Source of the DNA: an uncultured Pelagibacteraceae bacterium | GTDB lineage: Bacteria > Pseudomonadota > Alphaproteobacteria > Pelagibacterales > Pelagibacteraceae | Assembly: GCA_902524545.1 (NCBI GenBank) | Contig: CABZDW010000002.1 | Span: forward strand, 56,748-120,747 | DNA: 64,000 nucleotides | Direction: 5' to 3' | Part shown: piece after piece, positions 24,056-33,665 of the stretch | How the letters are laid out: each line of letters begins with the position of its first letter | Position numbering within the stretch: position 1 is the first letter of the stretch | The notes under the pieces: model-generated | The model's input: the letters and a program-made list of their open reading frames with translations, nothing else | Databases searched by the model: none | Told to the model about the DNA's origin: nothing | Translations under genes and position numbers: made by a program

Positions 24056-25154
24056 TCTGGTCAATAATTCTCTCAAATTTAGTTACATGATTTTTTATAT
24101 TAAATTCAAAAGATCTTTTTTGTGCAATTATAGATTTTTTAATAAAAGTTTTTTGATTATTTGCGAATTTTTCAATTAATTTTTTTAATTCTTGTGAATT
24201 TTTATAAATCGTTCCACCTTTTCCTTTAGATAAAATTTCGTTGATTCCACCATGACTTTGTGAGGCAATAATTGGTAAACCTACCTGCGCAGCCTCAACG
24301 ACTGAATTTGGAAAACCCTCAAAATATGATGAATTAATATAAAGGTCTGCTTTGCGCAAATAATTATAGGGATTTTTTTTAAATCCAATAAGTTTAATCT
24401 TTTTTTCTAAATTAAGAGATTGAATAAATTCAAATATATTATTCTTTTCAGGGCCAACACCGATTATATTTAAGCTTATTTTTTTTTTAATTTCACTGAT
24501 GGCTTGAATAATTTCATAAATATTCTTCTCTTTAGATAATCTACAAACAGTTATAATTTTTATATTTGATTTCTTAGAAATACTTTTTTTATTTTCTTTT
24601 TTGCCACTCATTTCAAGACCTGTTATTGAGGGTGGAAATAAAGTTTTTGAATAAAAACCGTATTTTTTTTTCAGATATTTTCCTAAATAACTAGAGTTAC
24701 AAATAACTAAATCAAATTTTTTATAAAAAATTGGTATCAGCGATCTCATTAATAGTTTTTTAATTCGATCAATCAAACTAAAATAAATTTCTAATTCTTT
24801 AAAAGGTGTTCTCTCAATAGCAACAAATTTTAAATTATTTTTTTTTTTTAAAAAAATTGAACAAAGTAAGTTTGTATAGTTAATATTAGATATAAGATAA
24901 TTATAATTACTATTTTTGACAATTTTTGAAATAATTTTATTAAGGTAAAAGACTGCAAAAAGAGCTCTCCTAGAATTTATAATTTTAACTTTTATACCTG
25001 CTTTTAAAAATTCTTTTTTGTAAGCACAATAATTCATACAAATTATAAAAATGTTATATTTTCTTTTATCTAAAGAACTGCAAAGTTTAAAGATAGAATT
25101 ACCTGCCCCTCCTTTTCCAAATCTTGCTAAAAAAAAAATAAGATTTTTTTTCAT
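24033..25154 (-). CDS. Glycosyltransferase family 4
   Basis: A 373-aa GT-B enzyme. The N-terminal LARFGKGGAGNSIFKLC is the glycine-rich loop at the acceptor side. IKIITVCRLSKEKNIYEIIQAI begins the donor domain, and SYFEGFPNSVVEAAQVGLPIIAS is the donor-site block with the conserved E-x7-E pair. The closest general resemblance is to GT4 enzymes of O-antigen and capsule pathways. It lies 4 bases downstream of a zinc-ribbon methyltransferase gene on the same strand, and they probably form one transcript. Confidence 0.85.
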   Translation of the reverse strand: MKKNLIFFLARFGKGGAGNSIFKLCSSLDKRKYNIFIICMNYCAYKKEFLKAGIKVKIINSRRALFAVFYLNKIISKIVKNSNYNYLISNINYTNLLCSIFLKKKNNLKFVAIERTPFKELEIYFSLIDRIKKLLMRSLIPIFYKKFDLVICNSSYLGKYLKKKYGFYSKTLFPPSITGLEMSGKKENKKSISKKSNIKIITVCRLSKEKNIYEIIQAISEIKKKISLNIIGVGPEKNNIFEFIQSLNLEKKIKLIGFKKNPYNYLRKADLYINSSYFEGFPNSVVEAAQVGLPIIASQSHGGINEILSKGKGGTIYKNSQELKKLIEKFANNQKTFIKKSIIAQKRSFEFNIKNHVTKFERIIDQIKFYNNA

Positions 25155-25158
25155 TTTT

Positions 25159-26073
25159 TTAATTACTTATTTTTTCAAAATAATAAATTTTTAAATCTTT
25201 TAAATCGACTTTCACATTAATATTTTTTAGTAATTCTATTTTAGATAAAAATTTAAATATGAATGAAAGTCTTGGAAAAATTAAAATTAATTTTTCCATT
25301 AGATATCCAAAACTTACGTATCTAGGATCATTTAAAATTTTTACTAGTTTAAGATTATTGTTTTTTCCAAATGTTTCTAAGGTTTTATTAGAAAAAAAAA
25401 CCATATGAAATGGTATCATCCAATGATAATTTCTTCCTGTAATTTTTGCATATAAAGAATCGATATTAAAAGTAGTTAAAATTAGCTTTCCATTTTGGTT
25501 TAACAATTTATTTATTTGAGACAAAACTTTGAAAGGATCACTAAAGTGCTCTATCACGTCTGCCATTATAATTAAATCATATTTAATATTTTTTTTTAAA
25601 TGATTTTCAATTGTTTCGTTATATATATTTAATTTAAAATTATTTTTTGCATAATTTGTACTATGTGTGGAAAGCTCCAAACCAGAATAATTTTTAACTT
25701 TATCTTTTAACACTGAACCTAAAACCCCGTAATAAGCACCAATTTCAAGTACATTCATATCTTTGCTAATAAATCTGCTTATTTTATTAAATAATTTCTC
25801 AAAATAATATTTTTTAAATTTAATCTGAGATATGTACTTATCATCTTCAATATCTTGATAAGTTTTTTCAATTTGATTTTTATCCATTTTGAAAATTAAC
25901 TCAGAGAAAATAATTTTACACTTAGTACATTCATAAACTGAAGGTTTTTTATATGTGTCTGTAGTACAATTAAAATTTATTTTTTTATAATCTAAGTCCC
26001 TAGAGAAATATTTAATTTTAATTTGACCATCACATACATGATTTGGACATTTATTATTTTCTATAGTTGTCAT
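25159..26073 (-). CDS. Methyltransferase with N-terminal zinc ribbon
   Basis: A 304-aa protein starting with a Cys pair set, Cys9 and Cys14 then Cys49 and Cys52 (CTKC), a likely zinc ribbon of the kind found on sugar C-methyltransferases and related enzymes. Motif I VLEIGAYYG (residues 108-116), LSTHSTNYAKNN and YDLIIMADVIEHFSDPFKVLSQI follow. The zinc-ribbon plus Methyltransf_11/13 arrangement occurs in NDP-sugar C-methyltransferases. The first Cys pair is spaced CxxxxC, unlike the tighter CTKC pair. It is first in a two-gene minus-strand unit with the GT4 gene. Confidence 0.72.
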   Translation of the reverse strand: MTTIENNKCPNHVCDGQIKIKYFSRDLDYKKINFNCTTDTYKKPSVYECTKCKIIFSELIFKMDKNQIEKTYQDIEDDKYISQIKFKKYYFEKLFNKISRFISKDMNVLEIGAYYGVLGSVLKDKVKNYSGLELSTHSTNYAKNNFKLNIYNETIENHLKKNIKYDLIIMADVIEHFSDPFKVLSQINKLLNQNGKLILTTFNIDSLYAKITGRNYHWMIPFHMVFFSNKTLETFGKNNNLKLVKILNDPRYVSFGYLMEKLILIFPRLSFIFKFLSKIELLKNINVKVDLKDLKIYYFEKISN

Positions 26074-26176
26074 AGCTAGATTAAGAAAAGTTAATTAAAT
26101 TTTTAATTTTATATTAAAAAAAAATATATTTTTTAAATTAAAAATATATAACATTTATAAAAAATTTTAAATAATA

Positions 26177-27148
26177 ATGAAAAATAAACTCTTAAAAAAT
26201 TTCAGCATATACGTAGCTGGTCATAACGGCATGGTTGGTAGAGCGGTAGTTAGGTACTTAAAAAAAGAAGGAGTTAGAAATATAATTTTTACAAATAGAA
26301 AAAGGCTGAATTTACTAAATACTAAGGACCTAGAAAAATTTATTAGGTCTAAAAAACCTGACATAGTTATTAATTGTGCTGGGCGAGTAGGAGGAATATT
26401 AGCAAACTCAAGTTATCCTGTTGAATTTATAAATGAGAATATTTTTATACAATTAAATTTAATTAATCTCTCATATAAATATAAGATAAAACATTTCGTT
26501 AATCTTGGAAGTTCTTGTATATATCCAAAAAATTCCAAACAGCCGATTAAAGAAAAATATCTTTTATCAAATGAGCTTGAAAAAACTAATGAAGCTTATG
26601 CACTTGCAAAAATTGTTGGATTAAAAGTATGTGAATTTTATAATCAACAATATAAAACAGATTTTTTTACCCTTATGCCATGTAATTTATATGGTCCATT
26701 TGACAATTTTCATCTAAAAAATAGTCATTTTATACCAGCTTTAATAAAAAAATTTATTGAGGCAAAAAGAAGAAAAAAAAAAGTGGTTGAAATTTGGGGA
26801 TCTGGACTGCCTCGAAGAGAAGTAATGCATGTAGATGACCTAGCAAATGCGATAGGACATATTTTAAAATTAAAGATAAATAATAGTAAAAAACTATCAA
26901 AAATTATAAAAATCAATTCACTTATAAATGTTGGATCTGGTCAAGAATTTCAAATAAAGAAGTTTGCAGAAATTATTAACAAATTGACTTTATCAAATAA
27001 AAAATTAAAATTTAACAAAAAATATCCTGACGGAACAAAAAGAAAAATTTTAGATATTTCAATTTTAAAAAAAATTGGATGGAAATCTAAAATAAATCTT
27101 TATGATGGTCTTAAAAATACAATTAGCTGGTATAAAACAAATTACTAG
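26177..27148 (+). CDS. fcl: GDP-L-fucose synthase
   Basis: Fcl (WcaG) converts GDP-4-keto-6-deoxy-D-mannose to GDP-L-fucose by epimerisation and NADPH reduction. YVAGHNGMVGRAVVRYL is the cofactor loop, INCAGRVGGILANSSYPVEFI, SSCIYPKNSKQPI, and the catalytic Tyr/Lys in NEAYALAKIVGLK match the family, and GSGLPRREVMHVDDLA completes the substrate-site pattern. At 323 aa it is of normal length. The substrate would come from GMD at 32607-33662, so the pair may supply L-fucose although the genes are 5 kb apart with other genes between. Confidence 0.9.
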   Translation: MKNKLLKNFSIYVAGHNGMVGRAVVRYLKKEGVRNIIFTNRKRLNLLNTKDLEKFIRSKKPDIVINCAGRVGGILANSSYPVEFINENIFIQLNLINLSYKYKIKHFVNLGSSCIYPKNSKQPIKEKYLLSNELEKTNEAYALAKIVGLKVCEFYNQQYKTDFFTLMPCNLYGPFDNFHLKNSHFIPALIKKFIEAKRRKKKVVEIWGSGLPRREVMHVDDLANAIGHILKLKINNSKKLSKIIKINSLINVGSGQEFQIKKFAEIINKLTLSNKKLKFNKKYPDGTKRKILDISILKKIGWKSKINLYDGLKNTISWYKTNY

Positions 27149-27184
27149 TGCATAAATTTAAATTTAAATATTGAGCTTGTTAAT

Positions 27185-28267
27185 TTGAAAAAAAAAATTA
27201 TTTTTTATATTCCTTCAATTGAAGGTGGTGGAGTAGAAAAAAATTTATATTTATTAATTAAATATTTACCTAAACAAATTGGCAAAATTCACATAATAAC
27301 GGCCAATAAGATAATCAATAATTCCAAAAATGTAAAATATATTTGTCCTAATTCAAACTATTGGTGTAAAAAAAATCGTATACTTAAAAATATAATTTGT
27401 ATTTATTTATTGATCAAGAATTTTTGGTCATCAAAAGTTGTGATTTTGTCTTTTCAATCAAATTTAACATCAATAATTATATCTAAGATTTTAAGATTTA
27501 GAGTTTTAATAAGACTTAATACAAGCCTAAAAAAATATTTAGATAATTTTTTTAAAAGAATTACTTTTAAATTTTTTTATTCTTTATCTGACATTATTAT
27601 TGTAAATTCTAAATTTTTTCAAAAGGAGTTATTGAGTCAGGTAAATTTAAAATCTCATTTAATTTACAACCTAAATGCTATTAAAAAAAAAAGAAAAAAA
27701 TTAGATTTTTTTAAAAAATTTAATGGATTAAAAATATTAAATATTGGAAGATTAACAGATCAAAAGGATCAATTAACACTCATAAAAGGTTTAGAAATTT
27801 TAAAAAAAAACAACAAAAAATTTAGATGTTGTATTATAGGAAGAGGTGCATTTAAAAATATACTAATAAGTGAAATTAAAAGATTAAATTTAGGGAAATA
27901 TATAAAATTAGTTGGTTTTAAAAATAATGCAGAACAATATATCTCGCAAAGTGATATTTTTGTTTTGTCCTCGAAGTTTGAGGGACTTCCAAATGTTTTA
28001 ATCGAGTCCCAAAGTTATGGTGTACCAATTATAGCAAGTAATTGTCCAACAGGACCTAATGAAATATTAATGGGTGGTAAGTTAGGAGAATTATTTCCAG
28101 TTGGTAATTATAGTATTTTAGCTAATAAATTATTAAATTTTTCTAAAAATAAAAAGGTTTTAAAATTAAAATCTTTTTATGCAAAAAAATATTTAAAAAG
28201 ATTTGATCCCATAATAAATTCACAAAAATATTCAAAATTGATCTTACAAGAGTATGAAAAAATATAA
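27185..28267 (+). CDS. Glycosyltransferase family 4
   Basis: A 360-aa GT-B enzyme starting at TTG, as no ATG precedes the family N-terminus KKKIIFYIPSIEGGGVEKNLYLL. The GGGVEKN loop and a C-terminal LKILNIGRLTDQKDQLTLIKGLEIL, with SKFEGLPNVLIESQSYGVPIIAS, are diagnostic. It resembles amylovoran/WbnH-like GT4 transferases. It starts 36 bases after fcl and overlaps the next gene by 14 bases, so fcl-GT4-GT2-GT2 may be one transcript. Confidence 0.85.
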   Translation: MKKKIIFYIPSIEGGGVEKNLYLLIKYLPKQIGKIHIITANKIINNSKNVKYICPNSNYWCKKNRILKNIICIYLLIKNFWSSKVVILSFQSNLTSIIISKILRFRVLIRLNTSLKKYLDNFFKRITFKFFYSLSDIIIVNSKFFQKELLSQVNLKSHLIYNLNAIKKKRKKLDFFKKFNGLKILNIGRLTDQKDQLTLIKGLEILKKNNKKFRCCIIGRGAFKNILISEIKRLNLGKYIKLVGFKNNAEQYISQSDIFVLSSKFEGLPNVLIESQSYGVPIIASNCPTGPNEILMGGKLGELFPVGNYSILANKLLNFSKNKKVLKLKSFYAKKYLKRFDPIINSQKYSKLILQEYEKI

Positions 28268-28991
28268 AATATCAATTATAACTGTAACTAAAAATTCTGA
28301 AAAATTTTTATCCGAAAATATTTTAAGCGTTAAATCTCAAAATTACAAAAATTTTGAGCATATAATTATTGATGGAAACTCAAAAGATAAGACAATTAAA
28401 ATTATAAGATCTTATAAAAAAAGTGTTAAATTTATTCAAAACAAAAATGATAAGGGCTTATATCATGCAATGAATGTAGGAATTAAAAAATCATCTGGAG
28501 ACATTATTGGAATATTAAATTCAGATGATGTTTATTTTAAAAATACATTAAAAATAGTAAATGAATATTTTAATAAAAATAAAGATTTAGATTTTTTATT
28601 TGGGAGTGTTTATAAGCATAAACTTTTATCTGGTTATAATCCAAGTATTATTAATTGGAGTTTTGGATTCTATACTACTCATTCCATAGGTTTTTTTATA
28701 AAAAAAAAATCTCAATTAAAAGTAGGACTCTATAATTTGAGATATAATTATTCTGCAGATTATGATTTATTTTTGAGAATGATTAAAAAATTTAAATTAA
28801 AGGGAGTTGCTACAAAAAAAAACGAGATTTTTGGAAGGTTTAGACCAGGCGGTCTTTCATCGAGAATAAATTTTTTAGATTATCTAGTGGAGTGCAACAA
28901 AATAAGACTTAATAATGGTCAAAATTTATTTCAAGTTTACTTGATTTTTATTTTAAGAATTTTTAAAAATTTTAAGAAAATTATAAAATGA
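28254..28991 (+). CDS. Glycosyltransferase family 2 (WcaA-like)
   Basis: A GT-A domain of 245 aa with KISIITVTKNSEKFLSENILSV at the N-terminus, the donor-binding DGNSKDKT, NDKGLYHAMNVGIKKS and the metal-binding LNSDDVYF. Colanic acid-type WcaA/WcaE enzymes share the TxTKN...DGxSxDxT...GxYDAMN pattern. No transmembrane segment stands out except a hydrophobic C-terminal stretch (NLFQVYLIFILRI). It overlaps the preceding GT4 by 14 bases and the following GT by 4. Confidence 0.83.
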   Translation: MKKYKISIITVTKNSEKFLSENILSVKSQNYKNFEHIIIDGNSKDKTIKIIRSYKKSVKFIQNKNDKGLYHAMNVGIKKSSGDIIGILNSDDVYFKNTLKIVNEYFNKNKDLDFLFGSVYKHKLLSGYNPSIINWSFGFYTTHSIGFFIKKKSQLKVGLYNLRYNYSADYDLFLRMIKKFKLKGVATKKNEIFGRFRPGGLSSRINFLDYLVECNKIRLNNGQNLFQVYLIFILRIFKNFKKIIK

Positions 28992-29872
28992 ATATTTACA
29001 TTTGTTCTCTTTTGAGTAAAAAAAATTTTAAATTTTTAAATTCTCATTTAAAATCCCTTAGTAGATTAAAAATACCAGGTTATTGTAAACTAAAAATCAT
29101 ATTTGTTTTGAATCCAAAAATTCGTATTGCAAATAGTTTACTAAAAAACTTTTTGAATAAAATTAATTTTTCAATTATTGAGAGTTCTAAAGACAATATT
29201 CCAGACTCACGAAATATTTTTCTAAAATTTTTAAAAAATAAAAATGTTCAATATGCTGGATTTGTAGATGATGACTGCATAATAGATAAAAACTGGCTTT
29301 TAAATATGATTAAATTTATTGATCAAAATAATTGTGACATTGTTGGCGGCCCCCAATACCATGAAGTCAGAGATGATGTATTTCAAAATTATTACGATGT
29401 TTTAGAGCCTATTCGTCACCATGGTCAACTAGTAAAATGGGTAGCCACCAATAATTGTTTCTTTTCAAAAAAAGTTTTTAGTAAGTCAAAAATTTTTTTT
29501 GACTCTACATTTGCGTGCATTGGTGGGAGTGATCAACTATTTTTTAGCAAACTTAACAAAAAAAGATTTGTGATTAGGTGGAATAAAAAATCATTTATTA
29601 CCGAAAACTCTAATTATGAAAGAGAAAAAAGGTCATGGTTTCTTAAAAGAAATTTAAGATATGGATATTCAGGAAATTTAATTGATAAAAAAATTTATGG
29701 AAAAGTCAGTATGGTCATTATTTTTATAAAGTTGTTTTACTTGGTAAGTTTTGCATCATTTCTTGTACTGATTCCATCTCGTAAAAATTATATTAAAGTT
29801 TCCTTTTTACTTCTGAGAGCTGTAGGAAGATTAATTGGATTACTTAATTATAAGCCCAAAAAGTATATATAA
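28988..29872 (+). CDS. Glycosyltransferase family 2-like protein with C-terminal membrane segment
   Basis: A 294-aa GT-A-type protein. The acceptor/donor region contains SSKDNIPDSRNIFLKF and the metal site FVDDDCIIDKNWL, then IVGGPQYHEV. A short hydrophobic stretch near the C-terminus (SMVIIFIKLFYLVSFASFLVLIP) suggests a membrane anchor. It overlaps the preceding GT2 by 4 bases (ATGA). Its end overlaps the convergent membrane protein gene by 25 bases. The N-terminal strand lacks the standard IPxYN form, so the annotation is family-level only. Confidence 0.72.
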   Translation: MNIYICSLLSKKNFKFLNSHLKSLSRLKIPGYCKLKIIFVLNPKIRIANSLLKNFLNKINFSIIESSKDNIPDSRNIFLKFLKNKNVQYAGFVDDDCIIDKNWLLNMIKFIDQNNCDIVGGPQYHEVRDDVFQNYYDVLEPIRHHGQLVKWVATNNCFFSKKVFSKSKIFFDSTFACIGGSDQLFFSKLNKKRFVIRWNKKSFITENSNYEREKRSWFLKRNLRYGYSGNLIDKKIYGKVSMVIIFIKLFYLVSFASFLVLIPSRKNYIKVSFLLLRAVGRLIGLLNYKPKKYI

Positions 29873-31188
29873 TTCGATACAATGTAATAGATTACAAAAT
29901 AAAATAAGACAACATAGTTGTTTTTTTCGATTGATTGTAAAATCTTATTTTTGTCAAAGTAATTTAAAAAAATGATGTAAAACATTGGTTCAAAGTATTT
30001 TTGAAAAATAAAATAGCCTGAACTAAATGTAATTAATAGTAGAAGGACAAGGACATAATTTGAAAAAGCATTTTGACTGAAATATAAAAGAAAGTAAATC
30101 CCAAAAAAAGAGACAGGAATAACTAAGTATGGATTATTTAGTAAAAAATATGAAAGTTTTAAAACAACACCACCTCCGACATTACCATTATAGATAAAAT
30201 TTAAACTACATAAGAAGGATATAATTATACTTATGATAAAAATTTTTTTATTAAAAAGATATAAGAAGTTAAATTTGTGATTTTTATAATTATTGATAAT
30301 TGTTTGAATAATAAATGGAACTAGATAAAATAAAATCATTGAAGCGCTAACTAAAACTGCAGAATTGAAGTTTGTTGTACTTTGTCTAAGACCAGTTAAT
30401 AAAAGAGGATTTAAAATTAAAAAGTATATACCTGGAATTGCGCACAAAATTATAAATAATAGAATAATAATAAATCTTTTTACACTTACTTTGTCCATCA
30501 AATAAACACATAGAAAAATAAAAAAGAAAATGAAAAATTGTTTTGTATAACACGCTAAAGTAAAAAATATAATTGAAAATATTAACTTTGTATTTTTTTT
30601 AAAATTAGTTTTTATAAATGAATTGAAAAAAAAAATTCCTAAAGAAAAAAAAATAAGTGCAGTATTATGATTATTACCCCAAATGGCAGAGTATTGAAAA
30701 ACTGGTAGAATAAAGATCAACGAAGATAATGTAATGATTGTTGATTTATTTAAATTTTTAAAACGATCTCTTAGCAAAACATATAAAATTAAAGGTAAAA
30801 AAAACGAAATTACCAGAACAGAAACTAGATAAGTGTTCAAGGAATTTATAAAATTTAATTGTGAAAATATTAAATGATGAAGAGGAAAATTAATTAAATT
30901 AACGTCTTCACCTAATGTCAAATTAAAAAGATTGTTAATATCTTTTTTTAACAAAATTATATATTTCCAATGCGTTATTAAATCATTTACAACACCCCCA
31001 GCCTTAGTTTGAATATTTTGGTCAAGTAAATATGGATTATAAGTAAATGTACTAAGAATATTTGATAAATTGATTTTTAATAAAAAACTTATTAATAATG
31101 TTGATATAAATAGAGTTGTAGAAATCCAAACAAAATATCTATTTATCATGAGCTTATCTAAAATGCTAAAAAAAAATTTCATATCCAT
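29848..31188 (-). CDS. Polytopic membrane protein (possible GT-C-type glycosyltransferase)
   Basis: A 446-aa protein with about ten hydrophobic segments (for example TLFISTLLISFLL, LVSVLVISFFLPLILYVLL, IFFFIFLCVYLM). The first large loop is hydrophilic and holds GGVVNDLITHWKY. The overall layout resembles ALG10- or GT-C-like membrane transferases using polyprenyl-phosphate sugars, but no clear motif proves it. Two starts are possible: ATG at 31188 (taken here) or ATG at 31146, which avoids overlapping the divergent GT2 start. Its 3' end overlaps the previous gene by 25 bases. Confidence 0.6.
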   Translation of the reverse strand: MDMKFFFSILDKLMINRYFVWISTTLFISTLLISFLLKINLSNILSTFTYNPYLLDQNIQTKAGGVVNDLITHWKYIILLKKDINNLFNLTLGEDVNLINFPLHHLIFSQLNFINSLNTYLVSVLVISFFLPLILYVLLRDRFKNLNKSTIITLSSLIFILPVFQYSAIWGNNHNTALIFFSLGIFFFNSFIKTNFKKNTKLIFSIIFFTLACYTKQFFIFFFIFLCVYLMDKVSVKRFIIILLFIILCAIPGIYFLILNPLLLTGLRQSTTNFNSAVLVSASMILFYLVPFIIQTIINNYKNHKFNFLYLFNKKIFIISIIISFLCSLNFIYNGNVGGGVVLKLSYFLLNNPYLVIPVSFFGIYFLLYFSQNAFSNYVLVLLLLITFSSGYFIFQKYFEPMFYIIFLNYFDKNKILQSIEKNNYVVLFYFVIYYIVSNYIYFLGL

Positions 31189-31936
31189 AATTATACCTTA
31201 TCACAAAAAAAAATTTTTTTTTAAAGAAACAATCCAATCTATTAATAATCAATCATATAAAAATTTTGAAGTAATAATAATTTATGATGACACTGATAAA
31301 TCAGAAATAAACTATGTAAAGAAAATTATAAATAATTATAAGTTTAAAAAAAAATTAATAGTAAATAACAAAACTATTGGTGCAGGATTATCTAGAAATA
31401 AAGGAATTAAAGTTTCAAATGGTGAATATATAGCTTTTTGTGATGCGGATGATTTATGGAACAAAGATAAACTCAAATTTCAACTGAAGTTTATGAAAGA
31501 GGAAAATATAATGTTTTCTCATACAAATTACTTTATAATAAACCATTATTCGAAAAAAATAGGTAGTTTAAAAGTTCCAAAAAGTATTTCATATAAACAA
31601 TTGATTAAGAGTTGTGATATTGGATTATCATCAGTCATGGTCTCAAAATTGCTAATAAAAAAAAAACCTTTTTCAAGTTTAAAAACTAAAGAGGATTATT
31701 TGTTGTGGATTAAATTAATTAGTCTTGTAAAAAATTTTAAAAGTATCAACAAGGATTTAGTTTATTGGAGATATTTGAAAAATTCCCTATCATCTTCTAC
31801 TGTTCAAAAAATAGGAGATGCATTCAGGTTATATAATAATCATTTAAATTTTAGTTTTTTGTTTTCAATTTTTTGTGTATTAAGGCTAAGTTTTTATGCT
31901 TTATTAAAAAAAATTATCATATATTTAAAAATTTAA
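31148..31936 (+). CDS. Glycosyltransferase family 2
   Basis: A GT-A enzyme with ISIIIPYHKKKFFFKETIQSINNQSYKNFEVIIIYDDTDKSEI, GAGLSRNKGIKVSNGEYIAFCDADDLW (the metal-binding DADD) and a C-terminal hydrophobic tail. The start is taken at 31148 because residues upstream (from 31070) are unlike the family and run through the divergent gene. ATG at 31163 is a second option. The last 4 bases abut the next gene (TAATG). It probably adds a sugar during glycan growth. The donor is unknown. Confidence 0.82.
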   Translation: MSLSKMLKKNFISIIIPYHKKKFFFKETIQSINNQSYKNFEVIIIYDDTDKSEINYVKKIINNYKFKKKLIVNNKTIGAGLSRNKGIKVSNGEYIAFCDADDLWNKDKLKFQLKFMKEENIMFSHTNYFIINHYSKKIGSLKVPKSISYKQLIKSCDIGLSSVMVSKLLIKKKPFSSLKTKEDYLLWIKLISLVKNFKSINKDLVYWRYLKNSLSSSTVQKIGDAFRLYNNHLNFSFLFSIFCVLRLSFYALLKKIIIYLKI

Positions 31937-32610
31937 TGGAAAATCTTACTTTAGTAATACCAGCAAAATTTGAGTCAACTACTTTACCAATTGTTTTAAA
32001 AGAAATAAAAGATCTTAATCTTAACTGTAAAAAAATTGTTGTTGTACCAAAATATGATTTTGATACGCAAAAAGTATTAGAGGGAACTGATTGTAAAGTT
32101 TTGATCCAAAAAGGAGAGGGTTTTGGAAATGCTCTTATCGAAGGTTTAAATTATTCCTCAACTGATTATTCCTGTATATTTAATGCTGATGGTTCATTTG
32201 ATCCAAAATATTTGGATGAAATGTTAAAGAAAAATAAAGATAATTATGAATTTATTTTTAGTACTAGATATAAAAAACCCGGTGGGAGTGATGATGATAC
32301 GATATTAACACTTTTTGGAAATTATTTTTTTACCTTGTTATGTAAAATTTTATTTAGATTAAATATTTCAGATGTTCTCTACACTTATGTTATGGGAAAA
32401 ACGAGTGCATTCAAAGATTTAGATTTAAGTTATAACGACTTTTCTTTTTGTGTTGAACTACCAGTAAAGGCAAAATTTAAATCTTTTAAAGTATTTGATT
32501 TTCCATCTTATGAAAGACCTAGAATTAGTGGAAAAAAGAAAGTAAATGAGTTAAAGGATGGCTTTCTAATCCTAATTTCTATATTAAAGTTATTTATATT
32601 TAAAAAATGA
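31936..32610 (+). CDS. Glycosyltransferase family 2-like (DPM1-like core)
   Basis: A 224-aa protein starting at the ATG in TAATG, where the family N-terminus [17 protein letters not shown] begins. An extension upstream to 31873 is in the coding region of the previous gene. The core [16 protein letters not shown] and [17 protein letters not shown] carry the donor and metal contacts in the DPM1/DPG-synthase style, and [18 protein letters not shown] follows. A hydrophobic C-terminus is present. The next gene (gmd) overlaps by 4 bases. Confidence 0.75.
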   Translation: MENLTLVIPAKFESTTLPIVLKEIKDLNLNCKKIVVVPKYDFDTQKVLEGTDCKVLIQKGEGFGNALIEGLNYSSTDYSCIFNADGSFDPKYLDEMLKKNKDNYEFIFSTRYKKPGGSDDDTILTLFGNYFFTLLCKILFRLNISDVLYTYVMGKTSAFKDLDLSYNDFSFCVELPVKAKFKSFKVFDFPSYERPRISGKKKVNELKDGFLILISILKLFIFKK

Positions 32611-33662
32611 AAAAAATAGCACTAATCACTGGAATTACAGGACAAGATGGTTCTTATTTGGCTGAGCTTTTACTAAATAAGAATTATATAGTTCATGGTT
32701 TAATTAGAAAATCATCAACATTCAATACAAAAAGAATAGATCATATTTATATAGACCGACATAATAAAACTAATTTTTTTTTACATTATGGTGACTTAAC
32801 GGACACTAATAGTATCTATAATATTATTCACAAAATTAGGCCAAATGAAATATATAATTTAGGAGCACAAAGTCACGTTGGCGTTTCATTTGAAAACCCA
32901 GAATATACATCAGAAGTTTCTGGAATTGGAACATTGAGGTTGTTAGAAGCAATAAGATTTTTGAAAATCAAGAACATAAAATTTTACCAAGCAAGTACTT
33001 CAGAACTTTTTGGCGAGACTTATGGAAAAAAAATTTTTAGTGAAAAGTCCAAATTTCACCCAAAGTCACCGTATGGAGTAGCCAAACTTTATTCGTATTG
33101 GATAACATCTGTTTATAGGGAATCGTATGGAATATTTGCCTGTAATGGAATTTTATTTAATCATGAAAGTCCTAGAAGAGGAGAAACATTTGTAACTAGA
33201 AAAATTACAAGGTTTTTAGCAAGAAAAAAATTGGGAGGTAAGGAAATATTGTACCTTGGTAATCTTAATGCAAAAAGAGACTGGGGGCATGCAAAAGATT
33301 ATACTGAAATGCAATGGAGAATTTTACAACAAAAGAAACCAGACGATTTTGTAGTTGCCACAGGACAAGCATTTTCGGTAAGGCAGTTTGTAGAAATTGC
33401 CTCAAAATATCTTAATTTAAAAATATATTGGCAAGGTAAAGGACTAAATGAAGTTGGGTATTTAAAAAAAGGATCAAAAAAAGAAATAATCATCAAGATA
33501 GACAAAAATTATTTTAGACCAAATGAAGTTCAATATTTAAGAGGTGACGCACGAAAAGCTTTTAGAGTTTTAAGATTTAAACCTAAGTACTCTTTCAAAA
33601 ATTTAGTAAAAGAAATGATAGAAAGTGACTTGATTGAGGCTAAAAAAAAATTTGAATATTAG
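32607..33662 (+). CDS. gmd: GDP-mannose 4,6-dehydratase
   Basis: Gmd converts GDP-D-mannose to GDP-4-keto-6-deoxy-D-mannose, the first step to GDP-fucose. [41 protein letters not shown], the catalytic [17 protein letters not shown] (Tyr and Lys), [17 protein letters not shown] and [11 protein letters not shown] are the full canonical set. Length (351 aa) is normal. It is preceded and followed by glycosyltransferase genes with a 4-base overlap on the 5' side and 3 bases to the WecA-like gene. With Fcl it can supply GDP-L-fucose. Confidence 0.93.
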   Translation: MKKIALITGITGQDGSYLAELLLNKNYIVHGLIRKSSTFNTKRIDHIYIDRHNKTNFFLHYGDLTDTNSIYNIIHKIRPNEIYNLGAQSHVGVSFENPEYTSEVSGIGTLRLLEAIRFLKIKNIKFYQASTSELFGETYGKKIFSEKSKFHPKSPYGVAKLYSYWITSVYRESYGIFACNGILFNHESPRRGETFVTRKITRFLARKKLGGKEILYLGNLNAKRDWGHAKDYTEMQWRILQQKKPDDFVVATGQAFSVRQFVEIASKYLNLKIYWQGKGLNEVGYLKKGSKKEIIIKIDKNYFRPNEVQYLRGDARKAFRVLRFKPKYSFKNLVKEMIESDLIEAKKKFEY

Positions 33663-33665
33663 TAT

